This document shows, in pieces, positions 40,386-50,454 of a stretch of 64,000 nt of DNA (positions are counted from its first letter, which is position 1; every line of letters starts with the position of its first letter). Under the pieces are notes generated by a model. It saw only the letters and a program-made list of their open reading frames with translations, had not been told where the DNA came from and made no database searches. Location of the stretch: assembly GCF_021018805.1 (NCBI RefSeq), contig NC_086251.1, forward strand, positions 16,163,098 to 16,227,097, given 5' to 3'. The stretch is from Prinia subflava. Lineage: Eukaryota > Chordata > Aves > Passeriformes > Cisticolidae. The position numbers and the translations under genes were made by a program.

Positions 40386-42620
40386 CACTGAAGCTGAAGG
40401 GAGGGGGGATTTTGTGACTGGTTTAACATCAACAATACTGCCTTACTATATTTAATCATTTCACCTATAGATTCAAATGTACACCTTGAGTGGGTGAAGG
40501 AATCTGACGTGATTCAGAGTCAGGGTGTGTCCCAGCCTGCTGATCAGCGGCCAAGCATGAAGCAGAATTCTTACTACTCCTAAGTCATGAGAGCTGGTGA
40601 CTGCCACACGCCTACTCTCTTAATGGAACCATTGCCCTTAAAGACAACAGCTGAGGTCAAACCACCCTTTGGCTGGGACGTTTTCAAATGACATGTTTGA
40701 AAGCCTCAAATCTGACCTCCCTTCCATGGACACAGCCTAATACCGGTCCAAATCTAAAGGAAGGGTGAAGCAGACCCACATTCCTCTCACCCCTCTGGAG
40801 GTGAGCAATCTGTCCTGTGTTACCACACAAGGAAGCAGAGATGCACATCCACAGTGGACTAGGTGGCAGTGACAATGGGTGGAAAGAGACAGTGGAAAGC
40901 TGGGGGACACAGCCAGAGAAGCTGTGGGATAAAAGGCATGGGGTGGGGAGGGGACAGAAAGCAGAGACAGGAGGGAGAAAACTCCCGCAAAGAGGGAACA
41001 CAGGAGTCAAAATGTTTCCCTGTGGTTCTGATCTAACACTTTTTCTGAATAAATTCTTCAGAAAGGAGTCTCTGCGAGGATTCTCCTTGTGGAGCTTCCC
41101 TAGAGCAATCACAACTGCCTCCTGAAGTGATTGCTCCCTAACAATTTCCTACATTCCAAAAATCTTGAGTGCTGAAATCAGAAGTTAGGACCATCCAAAA
41201 GGAAGGAATAAAGAGCATTAGGACCTGCAAGCTCCACCACCACTGGTTTATACAATGGTGCAACTCTTACAACTCCTATTCATGAGGTTAAAGAAATAAT
41301 GATTCATAAGACTGGCTGACACCTGGACTGATTTAACCAGGCCATCCCTAATGTAAATGACAGTGACTCACATTTCCAGATGTAGGTGGAACTGCCAGTT
41401 GTCTTTTCCTCAACTGTCTTAACTTGCTTTGCTAGTTAGAAATAGTTTTCTAGGTTATATTTCAAATCTGGTAATCATCAGAGGTACATTCTTTCCATAG
41501 ATGTTTGTATTTGTAGTCGATGGAACATCTAGGACAGAATTTGACCTACAAACTTAGATAAGTAGCAGCAACCTAGATAGAAATATATGTACTTAAGTCT
41601 GAACCAGAACTAAAGAAAAATTTCTTGATATATACACATAATTTAAAATATGAATGCACATGTTGTGGCAGACAAGATTTTTGTGGGTTTTTTCCCCTTA
41701 CTCCTGAAGTTTTTCAGAATTCTTACCTTTAAATAGTATTTTCATTAAGTTTAATGCAAAGACAGTCTCTTAGATAACGCACCAGAAAACCTTTAAATAA
41801 TAGGACAAAAGAAATGTCAGAAATTTCTAAAATGTTTAGCCAAAATAGTATACACAAAGGGAGAAAATGATGAAATATCATTCCCCATTGGTTTTCATCC
41901 TAAAAGTGCTTGGATCTCTTCCTCTTTCTGGCAGCCTGTCGATCCTTTCCCAAGGCTTGTCTCAGACCCCTGCAATTAAACCACACTCTGTGACGTGACA
42001 GTGACACGAGCTGGCCACAGCTGAGCTGGCTGCAGAGTGTGTCATGGCCTCAGCACAGAGATTCGACCCAATTACTGTGACCTGACACACTTGCAATCTA
42101 GTACAGTCCCAAGTCTCAGAGCAATGGACCCTGAAACCACCAGACACGCATGTGAAAGCTGAAAGAAAACAAGCCAAATAAGGTGTTCTGAAAACCCATA
42201 GTTATATCACATAGTTTGTTGATACTCGCTTCCTTGCCTGCTAGGGGACTTTGGGTGAGATACCCACATGCTTTTTAAGAACAGGAGTGTTGACAGTCCC
42301 GGAGGAAATGACGGGGCTGATTATACCCTGCTGGGAGCACACATCAGGGCCATCACGCAATCCCTGTGCTGCCTGATGGGTGTGCAGTGACGCTGCACTG
42401 CAGGGCCCAGCGGTGGCCAGGGAGGAGCAGCCCCTGAGCAGATCCATGCAGTGTTTGGTGATCCTGCCCCTAACAGGGAGGGGCTACACTGCAGCAGCTG
42501 AGACAGCTCATGGAGGGAGGGAGGACTGACCCCAGGTGTGGTCAGTCTGTGCTTTAGAACCACATGCACACACCTGATGCACCAGGATTCTTCTGGTGAT
42601 TCTGCAGGGTTCAGAACAAA

Positions 42621-42845
42621 ACAGAATCACAGAACAGGTTGGAAGGGAGCACGGTGGGACAACTGGTCCAACCTCCCTGCTCCAGCAGGGCCATCCCAGA
42701 GCACAGGGCACAGGAGGGTGTCCAGATGGTTCTGGAATATCTCCTGTGAGGGAGGCTCCACACCCTCTCTGGACAGTCTGTCCAGTGCTCGGTCACCTGC
42801 ACAGTAAAGTTGTTCTTCCTCATGTAACTGCCAGTTAACAGGTGT
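42621..42845 (-). mobile_element. CR1 LINE 3' end, antisense
   Basis: This starts with acagaatcacagaac, the reverse complement of the CR1 terminal repeat type. It continues with ggttggaagggag, tccaacctccctgctccagc, cagtgctcggtcacctgcac and cagtaaagttgttcttcctc, all hallmarks of the CR1 3' end in reverse. The copy is truncated at its 5' side, the usual result of target-primed reverse transcription. Overlapping open frames on both strands here are by-products of the repeat. Confidence 0.9.
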
Positions 42846-42989
42846 CTTCCTCACTTTCCAGTCTTATAAAAGCTTGTGAACAAAGCTTCTGTTTCTGCAT
42901 CTTACCCATTCTGGCCTCCTACACTGTTTTTCATCACCATTGAGAACCAGATTTCCTAAACTGAAAATAAAATAATGTCCTATTTCAGG

Positions 42990-43105
42990 GAAAAAACCCA
43001 ACCAAACAACAACAAAACCCAAAACAAGCAAACAAAAAACCCCAAAACAAAACAACATACATACATAAAAAAAGACAAAACAAAACAAAAAAAACCCAAC
43101 ACCCC
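42990..43105. repeat. A/C-rich simple sequence
   Basis: This is an irregular run of caaaa, aaccc and caaac units, with almost no G or T on the plus strand. It lies about 150 bp downstream of the CR1 3' end and may have arisen by slippage. It has no coding value. Confidence 0.8.
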
Positions 43106-44811
43106 AAATGCAAGAATGTTCCCTATAAATCTCAGCAGCCTGGCATCTTTATTCCAAAAGAGAAGTCACGGATAACTGGACTTAAAATGAACCACTTGAG
43201 GACAAATTAACCGTTGGATTATTCTGTAAATTGCTGTCTATTTCAAGTTCATTGCTTGTGTGTAGCTATAAATAAATGTGTACTATCTAGGACAGGGATG
43301 CACAGTGACTACAGTACTATGAAAATTCAGTCCTGAATGTTTTTTTTCTAATCAAATCCTTTATTCTGTCATGAAGTTCCAGAAAGTGATTTCTTTGTAA
43401 ATAATAATAACCAATAAATAATGTGTTGTTATTACTCTATATTAACTATTTTTCCCAGAGTATTCTTTTCAGTGCTCTTATCAGATAAAGCTTGTTCTCC
43501 TGTGGGAAACTGGACACAGACAAAAAGGTGGGCTTTGCTGTGACTGCCACCACTGAAGATCCAAGTTCTCTTAGGTAAGACTCTTACAGACTATTCTGTC
43601 ATCTCGGTGTTCACAGTAATCACTCTGTTCTCTCCAGAAGGGAGCAGCATGCAGGCAGGGGGAATGAGAACAAGAATCTTTAAAGCAGTGATCTCTGACA
43701 GGAGTTTGGGGTGGCTACAGAACTGTGACATAGCTGAAAGGGAAGCAAATCATGGGAGGGTCCACAGCCACTCTTCAGAGGCAGATCATAGGGAAAAAGG
43801 CAACTCGTAGGAAAAAACAACGTTTTCACAGCAAACAGGAAAGAAGAGAAGAAAATACCGAGGCAGGTGTGGTGAAGCAGCCGGGATACCGCTCCCAAAA
43901 GACTTCCCAGCCCAAGGGAACGCCTGGAGGGGTTGCTCCCTCTACTGGAGCATCCTAATAGACCCACAGGAGACTTGCTGGTTTGACCGGCTCTCAATCC
44001 CACAGCAAAGCTCTCAGACTAGGAAATAAAAACTAATGCAGTGTTGATTACCCTTGCTGGCTTAGTGTCGTGAGGATTTTTTTTAAAGAATATGTAGTTC
44101 AACATGCAGGTGAAAGCAGAGGGGAGAGAGGTATTTTATTGCTTTTGTTTTGAAGAGAATCAAAATAAGGCACACAAGTTCAAATCTGGATTTTTCAGAT
44201 CACAATTCTGTCAGTTCAGACAAACTGGAACACAGGAAAAGCAGGCAGACCTTTCCAGTGTCTCGTGTAATGCAGAAGAGCAACTCTTGCTGCATGACCT
44301 TTGCTCTAGGACAGCCTGGCCTTAAATACTTGGGCTCACAGATAAATAGCCTACTCCTGCAGGAAGCTGAGAGTAAACCTCTCCTAAAGCATCTCCAGAC
44401 AAACACAGCATCACCACTTGGTTATTTGGCATTCTTTAGTCAGGTAAGAGAGGTCGGAGCAGCACGAGGCACAGTGACAGCAGGAAACCATGACTCAGAC
44501 ACTCACTGACACTGCTCCACTCTTGCTTGAAAGAGTTGGTGGCTGAGATTCCTCTTTTGTAGAATCAGGGTCACCTTTGGGCTCTGAGATTGCAGGATCT
44601 TGCACTTTGCAACTCAGCTTTCTGACTGCTGAACGAGAGTTCAGGAAGCCTTATTTCTTCATGCCTTTTTATACCTTAGGTTACACAGTGTTGGTGTGGA
44701 ATCTGCCTTCTGTATACATCTGACATGTGGTACAAAGACCTCCAGTTTTAGCTAAACATTACACGCATCATAGTAAAAAAAGCAAAACGTTCGACTAAAA
44801 GCTCATCTAGA

Positions 44812-44820
44812 TATATTTTA
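44812..44820 (+). promoter_or_regulatory. TRPM5: TATA-like box upstream of TRPM5 exon 1 (weak)
   Basis: The motif tatatttta lies 28 bases before the first ATG (44848) and about 106 bases before the preferred TRPM5 start (44926). If used, transcription would begin near 44845 and give a short leader of about 80 nt. An alternative is a spliced leader, because ggcctctccag at about 44830-44840 could serve as a 3' splice site. AT-rich motifs like this are common by chance. Confidence 0.25.
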
Positions 44821-44925
44821 ATGGTTTCTGTGGCCTCTCCAGTTTAAATGGCTTCTTATTTGCCAACTTTCTGTCATGCCAGTGAACATCTTGGTCCACT
44901 GGTGCCCAGTCACCTTCCAGATTCA

Positions 44926-45042
44926 ATGGAGGAAATGGAAACCAAGCTCTGCAGCAGCGACAAAGAGGAAGCTTTCAAAAGAGAATTACCGTACTGCACC
45001 GGAGAAATAGACTTCACAGCTTCTGGGAAGAAACATGGAAAG
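44926..45042 (+). CDS. TRPM5: TRPM5 coding exon 1 (residues 1-39)
   Basis: This exon encodes MEEMETKLCSSDKEEA... GEIDFTASGKKHGK. The chosen ATG gives exactly 39 residues to the end of GKKHGK, the same length as human TRPM5 (which ends GKKRGK). The frame is open upstream to another ATG at 44848 that would add 26 residues (MASYLPTF...); neither ATG has a strong context, as both have T at -3 and G at +4. The donor is aaag|gtatgg after 45042, phase 0. Intron 1 (45043-46013) holds a 20-bp palindrome and no other recognised feature. Confidence 0.85.
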
Positions 45043-45527
45043 GTATGGGCACTGAGGGGTTTTAACCCTTTTACAGTATTGCTGTTGTTCAGCTGTTACT
45101 TCTGTTCAGCTGTTTCTTAGCAGTAAACACAGAATCTGCAGCAGTGAGGGTCAATGTGCCAGAGCAAGGCACCACATTATACCCCACGCAGGAACCATGC
45201 CTTCCTGAACATGAATGTGGCCTAAAACATTTAATATTCAGAATTCAATCACTTGATTCACAATTACATGATACAAGTACAGGTGATCACTTTTCCCTTT
45301 AAAAGAAAAGTCAGTTGTGTGCCCTGCTTCCTTCATTTTGTATCCTTTCCCTGGTTTAACCCACCAAAAATAAATCATTATGGATTTTTACATTTTAAAC
45401 ATACTTTTGAGCTGTTTCACGGTTTTCCCTAAAGTTCACTCTCTGTTCTGCTGATATGCAGAGAGGGATGTATATGCACTAACCCATCTCCTCACTAGTC
45501 CCATGCACAAGTTAGTACTAGAGCAGA

Positions 45528-45547
45528 AGGAATTCCTAGGAATTCCT
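45528..45547. repeat. 20-bp perfect palindrome in TRPM5 intron 1
   Basis: The ten-base palindrome aggaattcct occurs twice in tandem, so the whole 20 bases are also self-complementary. It is probably a small local duplication; no known binding site was recognised. Confidence 0.9.
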
Positions 45548-46013
45548 GAAATCTGCTTCAAGGTTTTGTTTCATCATAAAGTCTTAAGCAGAAAACCAAA
45601 ATATATACAAAACTGGAAGAAGCAATAGATTCATGTAATATATCCTCAAAAAACAGATATGAAATCAGGCAAATATTTCAGCTTTTGCAGAAACAAAAAA
45701 CACCTACAAAATTTGTTGCCTTTCTAGGCTACCATGAAACTGAAGTTCAAGAGAAAGCTCTAAGGAAGAGTGTGATTTGTCAGTCTGCAACACAGAACTA
45801 ACCCACGGAACTGACCCAGTTAGTGAGATGGCAATTTACAGAAGTCTGATAAATTAATGAGTATTGAGTTCTCTGTCAAACCTTGCTCAAACAATTTTTT
45901 TCTTAAATATCCAAGTTGATGATAATTTCCCTCTGCACTTTCCATGAACAGACTCTTCACTGTATCTTTCTGCCCTGTTGTTATTCATTGTGCTTTTCTT
46001 GTGTTTGTTGAAG

Positions 46014-46194
46014 TTTATGAAGGTCCGGAGCACCATTCACCCTGGAATTATATTTGAAGTTATGCTCAACAAATGGAAGCTACCTGCTCCCAATTTGGTT
46101 ATCTCTTTAGTGGGGGGAGAAGAAAATTTTCAGATGAAGCCTTGGCTAAGGGACACCTTAAAGAAAGGATTGATAAAGGCAGCTGAAAGCACAG
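46014..46194 (+). CDS. TRPM5: TRPM5 coding exon 2 (residues 40-100)
   Basis: This exon encodes FMKVRSTIHPGIIFEVML, then NKWKLPAPNLVISLVGGEEN, and ends at IKAAESTG. It is the start of the TRPM homology region with the LVISLVGG loop of the SLOG-like fold, which is LVVSLVG in human. The acceptor is tgtttgttgaag|ttt and the donor acag|gtgagt, phase 1. Intron 2 (46195-47422) carries a perfect 16-bp inverted repeat and otherwise nothing recognised. Confidence 0.95.
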
Positions 46195-46671
46195 GTGAGT
46201 GCTTTAGGCTTTAAAGAAGGAATTTGTATTCCTGGTGGAGTCTCACACCTAGCCCCCAGTGATCTGGTAATGACAGTGGGCCGGCTCACACGATTATTTT
46301 TGAAAATTCAAGACTTTGCTGAATGTAACCTACATGTAAATACTTTTGAGAATACACGAGATTGCATTATAGTAGCAAAAGGAAGTTCTTTCAAAGTAAA
46401 TTACTCTAGGTAACCATTTCTGAAGTATGAAATTACCTGATATTACTCCTTCAGAGGTGACACTGGAAAGCATCAAAATGAGACCAAATACAATGCCCCT
46501 CTTTTGTGCCATAACAAAATAATTCTGCAGAGAGCAGAGCAGTTTGACTCCAACAAGAGTGAATTTAGGTTAAAAATAAGAATTTCTGCATTCCCACCTG
46601 CAAAATAACATGAAAATATCTGCAAGCATTTCACAGCAAGCTCTTGGTTTAGCTTCACTGTTCCAGACAAG

Positions 46672-46705
46672 ATTACAAAAAGCAAAAAGTTTTGCTTTTT
46701 GTAAT
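46672..46705. repeat. Perfect inverted repeat, 16-bp arms, 2-nt loop
   Basis: The left arm attacaaaaagcaaaa (46672-46687) and the right arm ttttgctttttgtaat (46690-46705) are exact complements across an 'ag' spacer. In pre-mRNA this would form a tight but AU-rich hairpin within TRPM5 intron 2. No transposon family was recognised. Confidence 0.9.
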
Positions 46706-47422
46706 GAGACAGCCCAGTACCAGAGCTGGTTTTGGTACTTTTGTGCCAAACAGATATTCTCCATCTGCCTTCTGCACTTCAGAGTGAGCAGTATCAAGAT
46801 ACCAGTTTCTTTATGGTACATATTTGAAAAAGGCCAGCTTGCTGTTTAGCTAGGGTTCTCCAAATTCCTTGTCACTGTAACAACACTGCTGTAAATTCTG
46901 TTATCCTGAAGAATTCACTCTCCACACCCCCAGAAGAACAGGAGAAAGAACTCCAGATTAGGCAGGTTGTACCTGAGCTCTTCTGCAGAGAAGTGATTGC
47001 ACGGGACTGTTTGGGCCTCTGTTCAAGTCAACAACTTCCCTGCCTGTGTCCCTTTCCTCTTCCCTGTGAAATACTCACACCTGCCACGTGCAGGGATGTT
47101 TCTGCTCATATGTAGAGTAACTCCAGAGTGGACACAGCATTCTGGATGAGCATATTAACATCAGAGTACAATGGCAATGTTGCATCCTGTGATATGTGAA
47201 GAACGCTTGCTTGAGCTCATAATTTCTTCTTGCTTTCCTTATTAAAGTCTTATGTTCCTGGCATGTATTTTAATTCTAAAAGTTATAGTCCATCAAGACC
47301 TGTCTTCACTTTATTTATTTTAAAAAAACCCCTTAAATCCAGTACTGTAAGTAATACTACTTGACACACAAACACATTGCAGTACAAAGAAATGACCTAG
47401 CTGCTTTTGAAAACAATTCCAG

Positions 47423-47589
47423 GTGCCTGGATTTTCACCAGTGCCTTGCGTGCAGGAGTAACAAGACACTTGGTGCAAGCAGTGCGAGATCTTGCCCTGG
47501 CCAGTACCTCATCCACACGAAGCGTGATTGCCATAGGAATAACTTCACTCAGGAAAATCCAGCACAGGGAAATGCTGGATAACACAAAG
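47423..47589 (+). CDS. TRPM5: TRPM5 coding exon 3 (residues 100-155)
   Basis: This exon encodes GAWIFTSALRAGVTRHLVQ, then AVRDLALASTS and VIAIGITSLRKI, and ends at LDNTK. It continues the SLOG-like fold with the TRPM signature GAWI-x-TS. The acceptor (cttttgaaaacaattccag) has a short, purine-interrupted pyrimidine tract, so it looks weak. The donor is aaag|gtattt, phase 0. Intron 3 (47590-50273) starts with a possible DNA-transposon scrap at 47611-47640 and has a short (caaa)n run near 47680; nothing else was recognised. Confidence 0.95.
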
Positions 47590-47610
47590 GTATTTTTCTC
47601 TTAGTCTATT

Positions 47611-47640
47611 GTTCGGATATAAGCCGCACCCTTAGAAAAT
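47611..47640. mobile_element. Possible DNA-transposon terminal scrap
   Basis: The motif gttcggatataagccgcacc resembles the terminal sequence of vertebrate MITE/hAT-like elements, which often carry 'ataagccgcacc'. Only about 30 bases fit and no partner terminus was found, so this is a weak call. Confidence 0.2.
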
Positions 47641-50273
47641 TTGTAAGCAGTTGGCAGAACAGCTCTGATACAACTTTAAACAAACAAACAAACAAAGAAA
47701 CTGAATGGGGTTTAAGCTGTGTTTTGGGAGGGAGCAGGGGTCAAGGGCTGTTGGATGATTCTGTGCCCTCTGCGCCCAGCGGGTGGCAGCATCAGGCATC
47801 AGCACAGCGTGGAACGCCAAGAAAACACCCCGCAAAAGGGGACTTCTCATGGATTCCTCCCTTGCCCACTCACTGCAAAAACACTTACTCCTAGCTATCA
47901 CTTAAACACTGCAAAAAGAGTATTTCATATTATGGGACACCAGACATATATATTCCAGGACAAATTTTGCTTTAGGTAGCCACTGAATTGGTATTTAATA
48001 CACAAAAACTTGCTCAAAACCACAGGTCAAAAATACCAGCCGTGCAGGATTTCACCTAGTTGTGGGGAGCTCTATGGAATTCTCAAATTGTGTCAAGGGA
48101 ATTAAAGTTCTTGGGAAGACGACAAAAACAATACAGCAGCAAATAAAAAACCTCACCCAACGAAAGTGTTGCTGATAGTGTTGCTGCTGAATAGACATAG
48201 AAGTGGCATGAGAAAAAAAAAATAGCATTCCCTTCCTGTCCCTGGATATACAGTCTGTCCTAAGTGGAATATTATAACAATAAAACAGGTGTTTAGTGAC
48301 AATGAATGACAGTTTCCCTGTAATATTTTACTTCCCTGAGGAAGCCAAGAAATAAATGACAAAGACAGCCTTTTGAATTTACACCTAGTTGTTCTCTCAC
48401 ACAAGCCTGGAAGTAGCATCTAGAAGCTGAAAGGCTGCCAGACCATACCAGCAATTTATTGTCATTGGTCTTTCCTTTTTTTTCTTTTTTTCCTTTTTTG
48501 CCAATGACAGTCACCTGTGTGTTCTACCAGCTGGAAGACTTTAACTCTTTGTGTTGCAAGTGGGCCAAAAGAGCCTCAAGGGAAAGAATTTGGTTCATTG
48601 TATTTTGAATTTTGCCCAGGAAAGTTTGCAAATGCAAACTATTTCACCTCCCTTCTAGGCTAAGTGATCAAAATGCATCTGGATCTTTCCCCATCAGCAG
48701 CTACAAAGCAAGTGCGCTCTTTTTATTTTCTCCACCTCAACTAAAGCCCAAATTCTTTATCAAGGGATATTTTGCAAAGAGGGGTCCTGACCCTGTGACT
48801 TCTGGTGCAGGTTCCCCCCAGAGATATTTTGGATTTTAGTCAGTAACTTTAAGATAAAGGAACTACAGACAGGGATGCTGATCTAATCCCAACTCTCTTT
48901 ATACTTGGCACTAACACAAGCAGCTTGTTGTGTAAAATGGAGCTAACAACCCACACTAGCAAGGAGAAAAACAAGCCCTGAAATCAATGGATCCCTCCCA
49001 TCCCTTCTGTGTTAATAGTATGCTTTAAACATCATTGAAAGATCACTTCCACATTTTCAGAGAAAAAAAGAGGAAAATCCCCAAAGGCCTTTTTCAACTG
49101 GTTGTTGTGCCTCTGGGTCCTAATCAAAGGCCAGATCTCTGGTGAGGAGGCCTAATGTTACATGGCAGCAGAATAGAGGAACGCCCTCTGTCAAAGCAAA
49201 ATCTGAAGGAAATCAACTATGTCAAGAAGCTTTCCCCAAGGAATGAGAGACAGAGAGAAGAAAGTGAAAGAAATTTGTGGCACTCGCTGTTCATAAGAAA
49301 CATGCAAATTTATTGCTTTTTAGTGTGAGGAAAATGCAATACACAGTGACAACTGCCAAGCTGACAGTCTGAGTTTAGCCCAGCAACACTGCAGGAATTG
49401 GAAAAGAGGCATGATAGAAGGAAATACAGATTTTTAAACAGTTGTGTTAATCTACTTGCTTGCAAGAGGACAATGATTACGAAAATGAAAAAGAATAATC
49501 AGACATTTACAGCCTGGAATGATGTATCAAAGTAGATGGGCAACAGAGAGAAAGAAAGATGCATTAAGAAAGAAAGGGGAGTTTGAAAAAGTGTACATAT
49601 AGAAGCCTATGCGTAGTGCAATATTTAGAACAAAAGACTGTAGCAGGGGTTCTGTTTTACCTAGAAGATGAGTTTATGCAAAAAAGAAACCCAAAAACCC
49701 ACATTAATAAATAATTTCAAGGTATAACACCACTCACCCAAAATAAAAGAGGATTCCCCTTTCTAAAATCTGCCAGTCTGGCTTTTAGAATGCAATTTCC
49801 AAACTGAGAATAACCATCAGATTTCATATAACCCTGTCAATTAAGTAAAGCTGTATATAAATTGACAGGACCATGGAACAGGCTCACTCATCCACATGGA
49901 CAAAACACTACTGAGATGAATCGTTTACCCCTCTTTACACCAGCTGAGGCTTCACATCTCCATATACAATTATCAGGCCTCGTGGCCCCTTTCCATTTGT
50001 CCAATAATCAATTCCAAAACCTGCATTCCAGAGATGATGGTTGATCTCACTGTGTTTTTCAAAGGCCAAGAGGGAAACTCCAGCTCTCTGTCCTGCCAAA
50101 CCTGGCAGCTTCTAGAAGGAACAGATTTTCCCTCTTTGCCCTTTTTTAAGAGTCCATCCAAGTGTCTCACAGGTGGTGAGCAGTATCAGGGCACACACAG
50201 CACAGAAATGAAGGATATTAAAACACGGGCTGGGCTTTGCAGAGAGCTCTGACATCTCCCTTCCTCTCTCTAG

Positions 50274-50454
50274 GGTGAAAGTCTTGTACACTACCATTCA
50301 GACGACAATATCCAAGGCCCACCATATTCCTTGGATCACAACCATTCCCATTTTATTCTGGTGGAGCACGCCACTCCAGAGGAGCTGGATGGAACCACCA
50401 CGCTCCGCCTCGCCCTGGAGAAGTACATCTCGGAGCAGCGCACGGGATACGGGG
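50274..50454 (+). CDS. TRPM5: TRPM5 coding exon 4 (residues 156-216)
   Basis: This exon encodes GESLVHYHSDD, YSLDHNHSHFILVEHATPEE and LRLALEKYISEQRTGYGG. Human TRPM5 has HFILVEPG and LRLRLEKHISEQRAGYGG at this place. The acceptor ccttcctctctctag is strong; the donor is gggg|gtaagc, phase 1. Intron 4 (50455-52933) holds an AT-only microsatellite-like block and a MIR-like relic. Confidence 0.96.

Larger units (their letters stand above)
24311..44847. other. KCNQ1-TRPM5 divergent intergenic spacer
   Basis: The coding starts of the two genes are about 20.9 kb apart and point away from each other. I found no conserved protein-coding exon here: open frames are short, scattered over all frames and lack recognisable domains. 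Identified contents are a CR1 reverse-transcriptase fragment (about 28881-29550), a MIR-like relic (about 32375-32530), an ancient CR1-like block (about 39790-40385), a CR1 3' end (42621-42845) and A/C-rich simple sequence (about 42990-43105). The intervals 24311-28880, 29551-32374, 32531-39789, 40386-42620 and 43106-44847 show nothing I can name. TRPM5 regulatory elements and any untranslated first exon would be expected in the last of these. Confidence 0.7.

Noticed and set aside
40684..41112. 142-codon minus-strand frame near 41 kb
   Set aside because: It lies over a purine-rich plus-strand stretch (GA-rich), which removes stops on the opposite strand; no homology was recognised.
42508..42854. 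Several overlapping frames of 67-89 codons on both strands
   Set aside because: Most of the interval is a CR1 3' end; the frames are repeat-derived.
48880..48960. MIR-like phrase (gtgtaaaatggagctaacaa)
   Set aside because: Only about 20 bases fit the MIR core and the flanks do not follow its order.
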